Source: Actinomucor elegans
Lineage: Eukaryota; Mucoromycota; Mucoromycetes; Mucorales; Mucoraceae
Assembly: GCA_026027325.1 (NCBI GenBank)
Contig: JAMSLZ010000006.1
Span: forward strand, 558,001 to 622,000
DNA length: 64,000 nucleotides
Reading direction: 5' to 3'
Part shown: positions 1-12,700 of the stretch, in pieces
How positions within the stretch are numbered: the stretch's first letter is position 1
Layout of the letters: each line of letters begins with the position of its first letter
Position numbers and translations under genes: made by a program
The notes under the pieces: generated by a model
What the model saw: only the letters and a program-made list of their open reading frames with translations
Database searches by the model: none
Told to the model about the DNA's origin: nothing

Positions 1-91
1 GACGTGCGAATAAACATTTAGCTTTTAATAAACTTTATTTTGAACGACGATAAACTCAATTCTCAACTTGATGACTCCACTTTTGCCAAAT

Positions 92-124
<33 letters not shown>

Positions 125-243
125 GTAAAATGAAGCCTAAAAGGAAACTCAAGCCCTTAGATAGGGTGAAGACAACAAAAAAGAATAGAGCTCCAGGAAT
201 CAAATCCCTAATATCTCAGCGTATATGTATATATATAAATTAG
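1..243 (+). other. Possible 3' tail of a Lys-rich protein gene, or A-rich spacer
   Basis: An open frame runs from the window edge region to a TAG at 241-243. It reads as a Lys/Arg-rich tail after a 30-nt A tract (93-122). The part after the A tract (K, P, R and T rich) looks more like protein than random AT-rich DNA, so it could be the last exon of a gene lying mostly to the left. No upstream exon can be seen and the A tract inflates the Lys count, so this stays weak. Confidence 0.2.
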
Positions 244-1516
244 AATTAAATATCATTGTATACAATTAAAATTTTTTTCCTGATAGCATAACTTCATTCT
301 ATCATTTTGCTGTGACATTGGGCCAAGATTAACAGATTCTAGATATGAAATGTATGTGATCTTTCACCACAAATCAATACAATAGTTACAGTATTTTAGT
401 CAAATAATAGTTATAATGGACGCAGTTTATATTGGACATACAATAGCAATCAGATGCGACATTAAATCGAAGCTAATTGAGTAATGTAGTACGGTCAAAA
501 AGAAAAAATAATAATAGTCTCAGTCAGTTAGATCTCCGCTGTCCAATAAAAACCTCAGAAGGATCATTGTGGTGGTGATGGTGGTGACGTGAATGCTTTT
601 GTATCATTTTTTTGAGATGATTTTAAAGACGCTTTAGAGTTATGGCCCAGAATCCAAATTTCGTCGTTACGTTTTAAAGTATGTGTTTTTATTTTTAAAC
701 TTTTTTAAATAATGAATTAGATTGGTTACTACATGTACCAGTGTCTTACCAAACGAAAATTTCATTGTTTCCAAAGAAATGTAACATGATCTTTACACGA
801 GCGCAACAAACCTGGTAGGTCAAGATCCGACAGTACAAAAAACGTTTTCATATGGGAAGAAAGCTTAGTGACCAATTAGCACCCCCGGGTGCGCTTCTTT
901 GATATTTTTATCACCCGCAACTCGCCGTGAGGCGACTGAATTAAGGTTGTATTGCTGGTAAATATTTAAGCTAGTGTAGCGTCAATTGAACATATATAAC
1001 ATTCTTAAAAGCATATACGATCAAAGATCATATAGAATGTGTTCAACATTAGGCATTTTGAGCGGTTTAGAAACTTAAAAGCGAATTATTTGATTTTGTT
1101 TTTCGTGGTGTTACCATAATTGCACACAGTTCATCTTATTGTTCCAACATGTAAAACAGGGATTTTGTTTCCTCCAGATCCGTTCGAGTTTTTTCTAATA
1201 ATGTATATCGCTGTAATAAAAGCGTCTAATACTAAGCCCGAATTTGATTGTGCGTGTCATCCTTGATTCCTTCTTGCAATAAATTAAGTTCAAACAACAA
1301 CAACAGCAAAAAAAAGGATAATCGAGAACAATAGAACGGGGTCTAGTACAAAGAAACCGGTTAATCAATTGCATAATTGGTTTCAACTAAAAAATCATCA
1401 GGTTATTTTGTTCTACAGGCCAATGCTTGAAACTAAAATGGATAAGAAGCAAAGAAGATACCGTTTCCAAGTGATTGGCCGCTGTCAATTAAAGTAAAAC
1501 TTTACTTTCCAGCCCA
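244..1516. other. Intergenic, no gene seen
   Basis: AT-rich spacer with frequent stops on both strands. It holds one copy of the dispersed ~75-bp repeat (397-481) and, at its right end, the promoter of the next gene. Nothing else was recognised. Confidence 0.5.
397..481 (+). repeat. Dispersed ~75-bp repeat, copy 1
   Basis: Contains the 16-mer TAGTCAAATAATAGTT, also present exactly at 9007-9022, followed by the family core CAGATGCGACATTAAA. Related copies lie at 9007, 22896(-), 32118, 32295, 36662, 36801, 49173(-) and 56632(-). Identity is by eye. Confidence 0.5.
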
Positions 1517-1525
1517 TATAAAAGG
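1517..1525 (+). promoter_or_regulatory. TATA box of the acidic-protein gene
   Basis: TATAAAAGG about 70 nt upstream of the first ATG pair of the next gene. The surrounding 12-mer CCATATAAAAGG also occurs upstream of the PAQR gene near 50295. Confidence 0.55.
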
Positions 1526-1592
1526 TACCTAACCTTTTTCCAGCCGCACCTTTCTTCTTAATTGGTTCCTTCATACATGTAAATATCTAATA

Positions 1593-2779
1593 ATGACCAT
1601 GAACGACCATTCACCCTACGTGAAGGCTTCATTTTATACATCTTTTTTGATCCATCACAAAAAAAGAAGCTGCCACGCTTCACAGGACTGCCAGTCAGCC
1701 CAATCAACCGTACTTTCCTTCAAACGCCTTTGTGGCTAAACAAATCTTCAACACCCACTCCAGCCGCGCTACAACAGGCTGTCTACATACTTCCCAAATC
1801 ACCATCCAACGTTTCTATATATTTACAAGTCCCTCAATTTCGTTCCATGGCTTTATTTTTACGTTGTGGCCATGTTTCTCAACTGGTCGAAAATTGGCTT
1901 TGTAACCCAATGGACCAACTTAAAAAGAAAGCTGCATCCGTGCCCTTGTCCCAGGACCATCATCGTAACACTTCGTCACTGAATAGCTTGCCTTCCTCAT
2001 CACTGCAGAGCAATCTATCGGTTGTTAAGCGGGATTCAACAATGATGATGAGACGCCGAAACTCGAATTTAATATCGTCCATGACTGTGTATATTCAAGA
2101 ACACATTATGGAATTTGAATACACCCATGTGCCCAGTTCCTATACGATTGTCTGTGTGACTTACCATCTTGGCCATATTTCCTTGTCAGTGTACCAAGTA
2201 GAATCGCTTGATATTCTCCTATCTTTGCAGGCTTTGAATTCATTCTTGATCAAATGCCAATTACAACCAGAACATCCCGTTACTATCCATTCATACCGCC
2301 CTTCTTTACCGATGATATGTGATTTTGAACATAATCCTCCCGAGAATCCGCCACTTCTTTTAGATATGCCTAAGCCTATCTTTCCTCGACTTTCTACGTT
2401 ACGTATTGAAGAGGTCTCTCTTGATACGACTGAAGCTAGCATCTGTATTGAAGAGGGCTTGGTTGATAAACAAGACATGCCTACTGCTGGTTTTGTGCAT
2501 TATCAAGACATGTACCAAGAAGATGATGATGACGATGATGAAGAGTCTGGTTTATACTCTTCTTCAGAAGAATTCTCTCTTATTGATGATGATGATCAAG
2601 ATTTGCAAGAAGACATCTATGAAGATCCTTACGAACGAGCTCAGGCTGCATTATTACGCTTAGCGCAGGACACTTTGCAATACATTCAGTCTAGCAGCCA
2701 AGGTGCTTTTACAGAAGAGCTCAATAGTCTTCAATCCAAACTGTATGACTACTGTCAAAGACAGACCTCTATCGTATAA
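1593..2779 (+). CDS. Unknown protein with acidic C-terminal region
   Basis: A long open frame ends with TAA at 2777-2779. Its only in-frame ATG is at 1847, but the frame stays open upstream to about 1600, and a TATA box at 1517 plus two ATGs (1593, 1599) point to an earlier start. A model with exon 1 at 1593-1709 and an intron at 1710-1777 (GTACTT donor, CAACAG acceptor) restores a continuous frame and gives about 373 residues. The middle looks globular (beta-rich, around DNA 2090-2330). The last third has an Asp/Glu-rich run (2518-2620) followed by a helical tail rich in Leu and Gln. I do not recognise the family and infer no function. Gene 3' ends converge with RRP46 140 bp away. The N-terminal exon is uncertain; the body is solid. 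Confidence 0.65.
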
Positions 2780-2919
2780 CGCATAATACGAAATCATTGT
2801 AAATAGCATGTAAATTAAAGTTAATAAACAAGATAGTGTGCTCCGTTTCCATTAATACGGTGCCCTTGATCAAAAACCTAAACATGTTCCAGTATATACA
2901 ATTTGAGTTTATTGCTTTT

Positions 2920-3791
2920 TTAATGCCCAGCAGTCTGCTGCTGTTCCTTCTCCTTTTTTGATTCTACAGCTAGTCGTAAGAATCCTTGCACTTTTTCAAT
3001 GGCTTCAAACGCCAAATCATGGCTGTTAAAGTACTATTCAAAGAAACAATGAGTTATATTCACGAGATTGTCTTTCAGATCTAACATACCTCTTCCTCAC
3101 TGAAAACACCATCCGAGTCTGATAATAACACAAATGGCTTCGTATGCACATTATCAAAAGCAAACGTATGAGTCGATTTAGCATTCTACGCGTTCGTTTC
3201 GAGTTAGTATCACTAACATGCAAGTTATTCGTCTCGAAATCCATACCTCTAATTCAGCTGCTGTAGGATCCAACACCAGCTCATTCGACTTGGCGTCTAC
3301 CATGACTGTGATAGCAGCTGCCATATGTTTCATGGGTATACCAGCATCCAATAAAGCCAACGAAATAGCGTTGACCGAAGCAGCCAACACGGATCCATCG
3401 TCTTTTGCGATCTGGATCGTGATCTGAACTAATGTACGTGGCATCATACCGCCTAAAATGACAGGTTCAAAGGTTGTGCGTAAAATATTTTCTAAAAGCT
3501 TTTCTTTGGTGCTAGAGACGCCTTTGGCAGGTCTGACATTGACTTCGACAGTCGCTTCGTCCAACTTTTCGTCACGCAATGAAACTTCCATAGGACCTGA
3601 CACGGAACAAATGACAGAAGTGGAACCTGTAATAGTAGAATTGTAAACAGTATGCTCCTATTAACAGTTTTATGGGACAATATACCAAACTCAAATTTGG
3701 AAGAACCATCTGCTCTGTTCAAAATGTTTTGCGAAGCAGAAAATGCTCTTAATTGTGTATTATCAGTACGACGATCGGGTCGATTCACCAT
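2920..3791 (-). CDS. RRP46: Exosome complex subunit Rrp46 (EXOSC5), RNase PH fold
   Basis: Four exons on the minus strand: 3686-3791, 3247-3626, 3090-3185 and 2920-3033, joined length 696 nt, 231 residues. The joined protein starts with the RNase PH-type signature (MVNRPDRRTD, then a RADGSS turn) and continues through GSTSVICSVSGPMEV and the conserved AISLALLDAGIPM and LVLDPTAAE blocks typical of Rrp46/EXOSC5. The family forms part of the six-membered ring of the nuclear and cytoplasmic RNA exosome, where eukaryotic RNase PH-like subunits are mostly catalytically inactive. Intron 2 carries a TACTAAC branch site before its CGTAG acceptor. The tail is Lys/Glu/Gln rich. Length is close to human EXOSC5 (235). 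The ring position assignment follows from family similarity. Confidence 0.93.
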
Positions 3792-5192
3792 AGTATGTAT
3801 GAAAGTTGCTGAAAAAAGTAGAAAAAAAAATATTCAAACAAGACGCTTGTATTACTCTGACACAGAAAATGACTGCTAAACCTTTTCAAGGCTGCCTTAT
3901 ACCTTGATCTTTTACAGGCGGGAGTGTTTGGTGCATGGATTGGCCTCCGAAGATATATAATACACACGAGACTCATTGATGGCCATTATGGCGTTTTACA
4001 CTAATTAGCCTGTCTTTTTATCTATGTTCAATAAATGGCATCATCCTCTGCAGACTGTCCAGAATTGTGTAAAGTTAAAACGATGCGCTCATCATGCTGA
4101 TTGGCTAGTAAGTAATCTAAAAATTCTGTGCTGTCAGCTGTTGCTGGTCCTGTTATGGGCTTGCACCAAGTCCATCTTTGAATAAAAAAGAAATACAAAG
4201 TTTTACTGCGCTGTATTTATATTCAATTTGTTATCGAAAACGTTGGTAAACGTTGTTGTAAATCGTCGGGGGAGGTTTTTTTTTTTGGTTTTTGATTCCA
4301 GAGTAATAATCTGAATTATATATGCATAGTTACCTCTCATATTCATACAAAGTAACTCAATTATATATTATGCTCTACAATTACATATGTTAAAAGCAAA
4401 CAAAAAGATCGGCTTTCTACTGGCTAAACAAAAAACGTCGTAAAAAAACATTTATATCCTTTATTCGTCATAGAAAGCAACCTCCTTGCGCATTACGCTT
4501 TTAAGTAATTGCGAAACGTAGCATAAACGCATGAACTATTCCATATGAGGGCTGTAGTGGCTGTGATGAGCTTTGCAAGCTACATAATACTCTACACTAC
4601 CGGTCTCCGAGCTTAAAGATAATTTAGGTGAAGACGATCAAATAATTAAATAAGTACATGTTGAAAACTAGGTAGGGAGTAGATATATTTTCGATAGTTT
4701 ACAGGCAAATGCTTATGATACCTATACATCTAGGAAGAATGAAAGAACAGACACATTTAGATGAATTGGAAAGCAACTGCCACCATCCTTCTTTGAAACT
4801 AGAAAAATATTTTAGTTGCAACTCCATGCAATCATACCTTGCATTTCTATCTTCCATGATGGGGCTGAAAACCTGTTGCTTGTAATTAGATAAATATTTT
4901 TTTTTAAGAGGCTTGACAGTATACTAGGTAATTAATGGACGATACGCAATATTAATTGTCTATCGTAGAATATTATTAGATAGATAAACGATGATTAAAG
5001 ATCAGCGAGGCGTTGCAATTCACGATTAGCTTTCGATGCATGGTAGTTTCTAAAAGGGAATACAAAAACAATAACAATAAAGCTGATTAAGGAAACCAAG
5101 TAGTATAATTTATGAAAGAGATATAGAATGAAATTTGTATATATGATATGAATAAAAATGCGTTTTGCTAAAGAAACATAAGGAGAAAAAAC
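3792..5192. other. Intergenic, no gene seen
   Basis: About 1.4 kb of AT-rich spacer between the 5' end of RRP46 and the 3' end of the DUF4203 gene. Only short antisense frames without coding character; no repeat or RNA gene recognised. Confidence 0.5.
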
Positions 5193-6512
5193 CTATTTTT
5201 TATCTTCTTTCTTCTCTTCAACGTTGACGCCAAATTGCTTATTCTTGGAAATAACGTTCCAGTAGTATTGCCAGCCAAAGGACCCTAACGTCAAAATGAT
5301 CACAAACGCTAGCATCACATATACCGGTGTTCTGATAATGTATACATTAACGTGATTACTATTCCCATCAAATATAGACAAGAAAGCATTAATCAAGCCA
5401 GTATGAATAAACAAGTCTAAACCAAGGATAAATAGATAGGCTCCAATGAAAGCTGTGCAAAATATAACGGTATAGCTTTCTGCCAGAATAATTAAGATGC
5501 CAAGCACAACCCCCAAACCTACAATGAAACAAATACGAGCTACTTGCTAGGGAACGAGCAAATTCGATTTAATATGTGTTTTTAGATTAGTGATAGAAAC
5601 TTACAATCTGAATCACCAAGTTCTCTTTCCACGAGAGAATAAAGACTGCCAAGAAAATTCCCGCAAGCCCACCGATAAAGTACAGAGCAACGCCATATAT
5701 AAAGATGAACAAGAAGGCGCCTATAAGCCCAAGGCCAACGCTGACGCAAGTATAGACAATTTCATTATGAGGGTAGCCGTACATTGGTTCATTATTTACA
5801 AGGCCAATCCATGTCATAAGTGCTAGAAATGTATAGTTGAGCTACCATGATCTAATTTTTTTTTTTTTTTTAAAAAATAGCAATTTACCAAAGAAAACAA
5901 AGCCGACGGCTGCCAAAGTGCCTCTGAAAAAACTAAAGCCAAATATCATATAGTAAAGACCAATCAGCATCATCACAATACCGGTAAAGCCTTGAGCAAC
6001 TGAAATGCCGTAGCCATAGGTGTCTATTATATGCTTAATGAGTTAATATATCAATATCAAATGCTAAAACAAAACTTACGCCATAGGTAGGTACTCCAAC
6101 ATTTGTCATCACAACCTTTCTTGGGTTTGTTGCTGCTGCCACTGCCGCCACTGCCCTTAGTAACAGTGGAAGTGGCCTTGGCAGTGACGGTTTTGGTAAC
6201 AGTCTTTAATTTACCATTGCCACAGTATACAGTACTTGTTACGGTTTGCCAAAGGTTATTTAAATCAGAAACAGCCACCTTGGCATGATTATCATCATCA
6301 TTACTGGTGCAATCATTGGCCCAATTTTCATATAGACTGAGTGTATCATCTAAATCACGCTTAATATATCGGTAATGAGGAGAAGCTGTAGGTACGCCTG
6401 AGTTTCGTTTGATAACGCCAACATCTACTGTGCGTGTAGGCTGTGGTTGAATAACGATAGCATAGGCAGAGTATGCCAATAGTAGTAGCAATAGAGGTAA
6501 ATGTGATTTCAT
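5193..6512 (-). CDS. Multi-pass membrane protein, TMEM198/TM7SF3-like (DUF4203)
   Basis: Four exons: 6080-6512, 5889-6023, 5605-5822 and 5193-5546, joined length 1140 nt, 379 residues. The ATG at 6512 opens a signal peptide (MKSHLPLLLLLLAYSAYA). A Ser/Thr-rich extracellular stretch follows with Cys residues (DCTS, VYCG, GCDDKC). About seven hydrophobic helices come next, including the Gly-rich small-residue pattern of DUF4203 (VGLGLIGAFLFIFIYGVALY and ILSWKENLVIQ). The end is a charged Lys/Glu tail. The layout signal peptide, ectodomain, 7TM fits the TMEM198/TM7SF3 type. The biochemical role is unknown in fungi; location is inferred as plasma membrane or endomembrane. Exon 2 joins the frame CWSTYLWHTYGYG cleanly. 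Intron 2 contains a T16-A6 tract. Confidence 0.85.
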
Positions 6513-6624
6513 TGTATAACAATAGAGATAATAAGAAAAGAGAAGCAAAAAAAGAGAAACAATGAAATATATAACGGCGTATAGTAAACATACTTTATAA
6601 CAGGCAAATGTTTTCATACTTCCA

Positions 6625-6831
6625 TTAATACCTAAGATCTGTTAGAGCATGTGTAACTTCTTTCACTACCAAGACTTTACTAGATGCTGCCAGGTGCAGT
6701 TTTGAAGGATTTGCCTTATTAAGTGCAATGTTATTTCTCAATATCATGGCATGGAAACTTGTACAACTAAACAACTGTATCTCATCAGCGATTGATTGCC
6801 TGTTATTGTTTATAGCCATGTAATACGGCAT
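6625..6831 (-). CDS. Possible small ORF, 68 residues, unknown
   Basis: ATG at 6831 to TAA at 6625 in the spacer between two divergent genes. The composition (no long low-complexity run, mixed helix-like residues, basic end) looks somewhat protein-like. The only TATA-like sequence is about 15-20 nt upstream of the ATG, too close for a normal promoter. No family recognised. It may be chance. Confidence 0.25.
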   Translation of the reverse strand: MPYYMAINNNRQSIADEIQLFSCTSFHAMILRNNIALNKANPSKLHLAASSKVLVVKEVTHALTDLRY

Positions 6832-7101
6832 TTTTTTGAATATATATATAAATCACCCTAATCTATATGCATTTATGTTGCATACGGGCCATTATCTTTG
6901 TAACACGCCGTTATTTTATACAATTTAGTGTGTAAGCGTCAAAAAAAAAAACGCCTTTCATGCAGACCTTGCTGCGGTATTTTAAATATGAGTGACCGTG
7001 TCTGGACTGCTTTTCTCAAACTCGAGACTTTTTTACTTCACCTTGATAGAATTGTACTCGTCATACACGCTTTCACCTAAAAGTTGATCCATTCTATAAC
7101 A

Positions 7102-8483
7102 ATGATTGGCATTAAACGAAAAATTGGTGTCACTTGTCCACTTTGTAGCTCTATAGTTGAGGCATTCGCCATTAACAATGATTGCTCATTAGAAATGTGT
7201 AATAATTCAAAGGTAAATTAAAACAAAATCCAACTTTTATTTTTTTTAGATTTGATGATCTAACTTACATTTATCTATAGTGTGCATACCCGTTTACTGA
7301 TTTCAGTGCTGAGGAACTCATTCTTGAGACTCCCAACACAACTAATAAGCGGTACAGTAGTAAAAGTAGTAGCATTGCTTCATCTTCAACTGTTATTAAT
7401 TCTGTTGCTTTGTCAACACCAGTTTCGGATGAAATGACTATTGCTAGACCTGCAAAGAAAGCTAGAACTGGTGCATCCCAACCTGTTTCTGGTTTTTCTA
7501 CAATTAAGCAGACAGATCAATTACATTCAAAACTTTTATCATTGAATACCAATAGCGTATCTAACAAAAAGGATGTGTCCACTGCTTGCTCCTCGGTGTT
7601 ATCACCCACAGTTACTGCGGTAGAGTCGAATGAAACTACTGCTAAAGCGGCTTCAACTGCTGGTTTATCTGTAGCTTGTACTTCAGTGTTATCGCCTACT
7701 ATCACCGCAGCAACGTCAAATCAAAATACGGTCCAACCAACGCCCACATCTGACTTAGTCAAGCAAAAAAAACTTTTGGAGCTCTTGGATATACCTGTGA
7801 CCGCAGCGTTTGAATCTTCAATCTCATCTTCCAATCGCCTCGATTCGTCCACAACAAGTACTGCTCAAGCTAGTTTCGATGATATTCTGAATACACCTCT
7901 TACACTTGATACCCTCTCAACACCGTTTATGTTTGATGCAGACTTGTTTATTAATTCTGAATCGCGAAATTACGCTACAGACAGTTCTACCATTTCGTCT
8001 TCTAGTCAGAATTCCCCTATTTGTCAAGCTTTATCTGTTGGTCAAATATCGCCTTCTTCAACCCGTCATACCTCACCGTCCAGTTCAAGTGATTCTGCAG
8101 GTAACATAAACGACACGTGTTTTTCAGACATCTCAGAAGTCTATTCACCACCATTATCTGTTGAACTTGCAACTTCTTCACAAGCTAATAACAGAAAGAG
8201 TGAGTCATTCAATTATGACCCATTGATAACTCGATTACTAAACCATTTTGCAGATATCACACAGACCCCTCCAAAAAAAGTCAGCGTGTCTTTACCTGGA
8301 AACTTGGCTCTACCACCTGTCTCTGCTGCCAAAACTGTTTCTGATACCAAAAACGCAACTTATACCATGGCAGACATCAATAATTTGTTAAATGACAATG
8401 AGATAATTGAACCTACGACAGTAATTGCCAATACATCTAACAACACCACTTGGATTCAAGACTATGACTATTTGTTTCCATAG
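7102..8483 (+). CDS. Cys4 zinc-binding protein with Ser/Thr-rich low-complexity body
   Basis: Two exons, 7102-7212 and 7281-8483, 437 residues. Residues 1-45 hold a treble-clef or ribbon-like Cys4 site: CPLC near residue 12, then MCNNSKC and AYPF across the splice junction. The pattern CPxC ... Cx4C-xYPF resembles the zinc ribbons seen at the N terminus of USPL1-like and other eukaryotic nuclear proteins. The rest is Ser/Thr/Asn-rich, with duplicated blocks around 7570-7720 (ACSSVLSPTVTA and ACTSVLSPTITA), a KKLLELLDIPV helix and an acidic-aromatic end (WIQDYDYLFP). I infer a nuclear or regulatory adaptor, but the function is unknown. The intron is short (68 nt, GTAAAT...CTATAG). Confidence 0.75.
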
Positions 8484-9757
8484 TTTACGAAAAATAGAAT
8501 GAAATAATCTGCTGCTAATGCTGTACATATTATCATAATGTAAATAAATTTATCCCCCTCCCCTTCCACTTTCATAATTTATAGTTTAATGTATTGTAAC
8601 TTGGTGGAAACTGTGTGTCTTAACAGAGATGTTTCCGGATCATGACTTGTGCAGGTGATATCTTTAGTTCTCGATACCATTTGATAAACATATTCAGTTT
8701 TTTTCCCTAGGAAGAGCATTATTGCAGCCACTTGTCATGATTTTAAATGTAGTATACTCGCGTGAGGATAATCTCTGCGTATAGATCACTAGAACTGTCA
8801 GTAATTAATACATAGTGCTCTATTTATACACCAATTGAATAATAATTGCAGTAGATTTAACTTTTCATCATGAATAAGTACTAGTTGTTAGATGCAACAC
8901 TAAACCTTGAATCCATCAAGCAATTTATCGATCAATAGATTAAGAATGCATGTAATATATAATTTTTATACAACATATCTTGAAACACTATACATTTATT
9001 ATACTTTAGTCAAATAATAGTTTTATTAGAGTCTATGCTCCCTAGGGAGCATGTAATTGTCATTATTAGACGGGACAACATTAAATGGACTCATTCGATG
9101 ATTGGAGAAATGTGCAAAAAGGGCTAGGCCGACAAATAAGGATGTCGTTCGGAGGTTAAATATACAATGGCCCTTGATGTCCCATTATTATCTCTTGAAT
9201 TATATGTACAGTAACATCAGTTTAAAATAGATAATTTATTATTTTCAGGAGGAATGAAAAAGCAATAATTCTCTCTCCAATGAACCCAATTTTACAGTCT
9301 TATACGAGGCTGAGAAAAGTATCAAAATATACTAAGCATAGTGTTTTAAGCTTCAATAAATGTGCTTGATCTGGTTGCGTAGAGTTGGCGCGCTCTACAA
9401 GGATTACAAAAAAAAAAGAGAGAGAGAGAGAGCGCGTCATTTATCGAGATTTGAAACTGAAGTCGATCAGTTTGAAACCTTATTATAAAAAGAAAACAAT
9501 GGATTCTTTGTGCAGCGTGAATCAATTGAATGTTATTGGTGTACAAAGATCAACAAGTAAAAAGAAAAGCTAAAACAAATACGCGCATTTAAGACGCGTT
9601 CTAGTACGAAGTAGCCATATGACGCAACTAGATTGGCTCCATGGACACAATTCCTGTTATTACAGTTGTTGATTGGATTTAATATATCAACTTGCATCTC
9701 TACTGCACTTTTCTTCTCCTCTCTTTCTTCTTTACAACTAATTTTTTTTTGAGCCTA
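8484..9757. other. Intergenic with repeat copy and purine tract
   Basis: Holds dispersed-repeat copy 2 (9007-9110), an (AG)n tract at about 9416-9433 and, near 9650-9720, the T/C-rich presumed promoter of the RhoGEF gene. Short frames here start at TTG or lie in simple sequence and were not accepted. Confidence 0.5.
9007..9110 (+). repeat. Dispersed ~75-bp repeat, copy 2
   Basis: Starts with the same 16-mer TAGTCAAATAATAGTT as copy 1, then a diverged middle that includes the palindrome GCTCCCTAGGGAGC, then GGACAACATTAAATGGACTC, matching the core GCGACATTAAA. Confidence 0.45.
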
Positions 9758-12700
9758 ATGCCCTATCAACTAGTAAAGTAACCCACCTCTTTTATTTATA
9801 CGCACATATATATATATATAATAGAATAATCTAATAGTTATATAGGACACTGACAGTAAGATTACTAGCTGGTTAACCAATAACGAATTATGGCAGCCTA
9901 CGATTAAACACCAGCCATCCTACTTACATCCCAAACCATCACCTTTATTATCCAATTTATCAGACTTGTTCATTAACACAGTTGCTTACTATCATCTAAC
10001 AAAGCAAGAAGCTCTGGTAAAGAGTTATTTTGGCTATTTCCATTTTAGCTTACCTACAATAACATTGCTACGTTTAGGATACAATAGGTTACTTTCTTCA
10101 CCAATACGATGATTTGGTTCATTCACAACTGCTAGACTGTTTCCTGGACCACTGCTTCTTGAATCCTGTAAAGGATACACTGTATTTCACAATCAATTAC
10201 CATGATTTAACTGGTGTTTTTCTGCCACTTACAAAATGTTATTCACCATCCTGCCAAATGAACGATATCAAATGCTATTCACCGCTGTGCCCAAACAAGC
10301 GTATATCAAGCCTATTATACGCTGTAAATTATCAATGCGATTCGATAGCCGAGAAGGGCTTGGACGGCATGATCAACACAACATTAAACCAACAGGTATT
10401 TTCAGTATATGTTATAGTAGCTTGCGCTAATGCCTAACATAGATTCCTAAAGACTGGATTGAAGGTATACCTCGTCATATCCGAGATTCAACGAATCGAA
10501 AGGAATTGAAAAGACAAGCAGGTATTGCCGAGTTGGTATTAACCGAGAAAAACTATTGCCAGGATCTGGACATTCTGCACCGCGTGTATGCTATACCATT
10601 ACTAGAAACGCCTGATGTAATAGCCAATCCTTCGCGTAGACGACGGTTCTATAACAACGTGTTTGGCAATTACCTAGATATCACACACTTGCACCATTCC
10701 TTTTATAACAAACTGACGTCTCATAACCGCCAATCGAGCTTTTTTATTGGCCGTGTTGGCACCATTATCATGCAACATGTAACCAGCTTGATTGAACCTT
10801 ACATCCTTTACGCATCCAATCATGTCAAGGCAATCTATTGTATGACAATCGAACTCAAGAACAATCCTCAATTTGCGCGATTCTTGGAAGCACAAAATGC
10901 CAAAAATTGCACGCGGAGGCTGGGACTCCGACATTATCTCACCTCACCGACCTTGTGGATCGGTAAACTCAAACTCATGGTGGAAGCCATACTCAAGAAC
11001 ACAGTAGATGATGCAGACCAACTATCTCTCAAGGCATCCCTGGCTATCCTGCATGACACATTATGTCGCATGAACAGCTCAGCAACAGCCAATACATCAC
11101 CAGAAGACTTGAGATTTGAAGAATTATCTACTTCCATTTATCAGCAAGACTTGCAGCTATTGACATTACCGGACCATAGTATTCTGATCCGTGAAGAAGC
11201 GCTATGGTTGGCTCGTTCATCGCATCCATTATTTCCTTCACTATGCCATTTATTCTTGTTTTCGCATGCTCTTATCCTTACACATCCAAGGGTTAGTAAT
11301 GGAAGGACCGAATATATAGTGATACCTGGATCGCCAATACCTATGCAGTTTCTTATGATTGACTCCAATACATCATCTTCCATGATACGGCGTCTTTCTT
11401 TTGCCTCTACATCTATGGTATCAACACCTTTACATCTCATCAGCAATCTTCGACGTCAAAAGAGCATCAATTCTGACACAGTAAACGAAAGCAGCAGTGA
11501 GGGCAGCAGTGGCTCTAGTATCCAACAACGCGTAAAGTTGCTTGGTAGAAGTAATACAACGATTAGATACCACAAAAAAGCTGCTATCGCGAGCTCCGAT
11601 GATAGAAACAGTCGAGCAGCTGTAGTACCATTCCAAATCAAGACTAGATTCTCCAAGTTCAAAAGTAACTTTAGGTGGAGCATGACCAGTATATCATCAG
11701 TACCAGTTTCACCATCAACGCCAATTGGAGAAGTTTCAGTCTCTAGAAGAGATTCTGCACCTGCCATGTTGTTATCTAGCAAGAATCCGTCAAGAGCAAA
11801 TGATAGGCGTCGTATTGTTCCTCTCGCGTCTAATGATCATTTTACCAATACAGAAAAAGTGCAGCAAAGAGAACAGCGGAGGACTTTGAAGCTCTGTCAT
11901 ATGGCTTATCCTGAAAACACGTTCAAGCTTGAGTTCCTATCTAGGTCTGATAGGGTAAAGTGGGAAAATATCATACGCGAAGCGATTGCAAGCACCGATA
12001 AGAACAATGTGTTCAAGCAAAAAGTGATATGCAAATCCCTGCCAATGAATAATATAGAAACTGAAAACAATGCTTCGCAATCTATGATTAACAGTGCAAG
12101 GATAGGCTGCTCACATTCATTTGGTAAGTAGGTTATGCATTTGTAGATATAATGACTAACTATATGACTAGTGTACGCTGATAGAAAAACTGGTTACCAC
12201 GAAAATCTCATCCTGTTTGGTACCCAAAATGGCGTCTGGATGGGCTCTCTTGATGCTTCTAACAAACCATTCCGGTTAGTCTTGGCCAACCAAAATGTGC
12301 AACAAGTATCAGTATTGGAAAAAAAGCTTATTGTGCTTGTGCAAGACAATAAACAATCCATGCTGATTGCATATGCGCTCAAGTCGATGGTCGAAGCTTT
12401 CAATTGCTATTCATCGTCATCAATAGAAGATCTATCACCTCCAAAACTCGATTGGTGCATGATTAAACGATCTTCTGTTATCTGCTTTACAGTAGGAAAG
12501 ATCAGAGAGCAACCTGTCATTATGTATCTTACAAAAAGACTTCAAACTATTTGGCTGGTGATCATCATACCCAATTACGATGATTTGAACAAACAGCTAC
12601 CGCTTTTCCATCATTCAACGATAAAAAATCATTGGTACAAAAAGTACCGCACAGTAAGTACATATGTACTACCTGATATCCATTATTTGATTACTGATCC

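Noticed and set aside
10236..10430. Alternative frame (64 codons) in RhoGEF exon 3
   Set aside because: Joining it to exon 4 gives a stop; the other frame carries the conserved CYSPSC/CYSPLC motifs and joins correctly.
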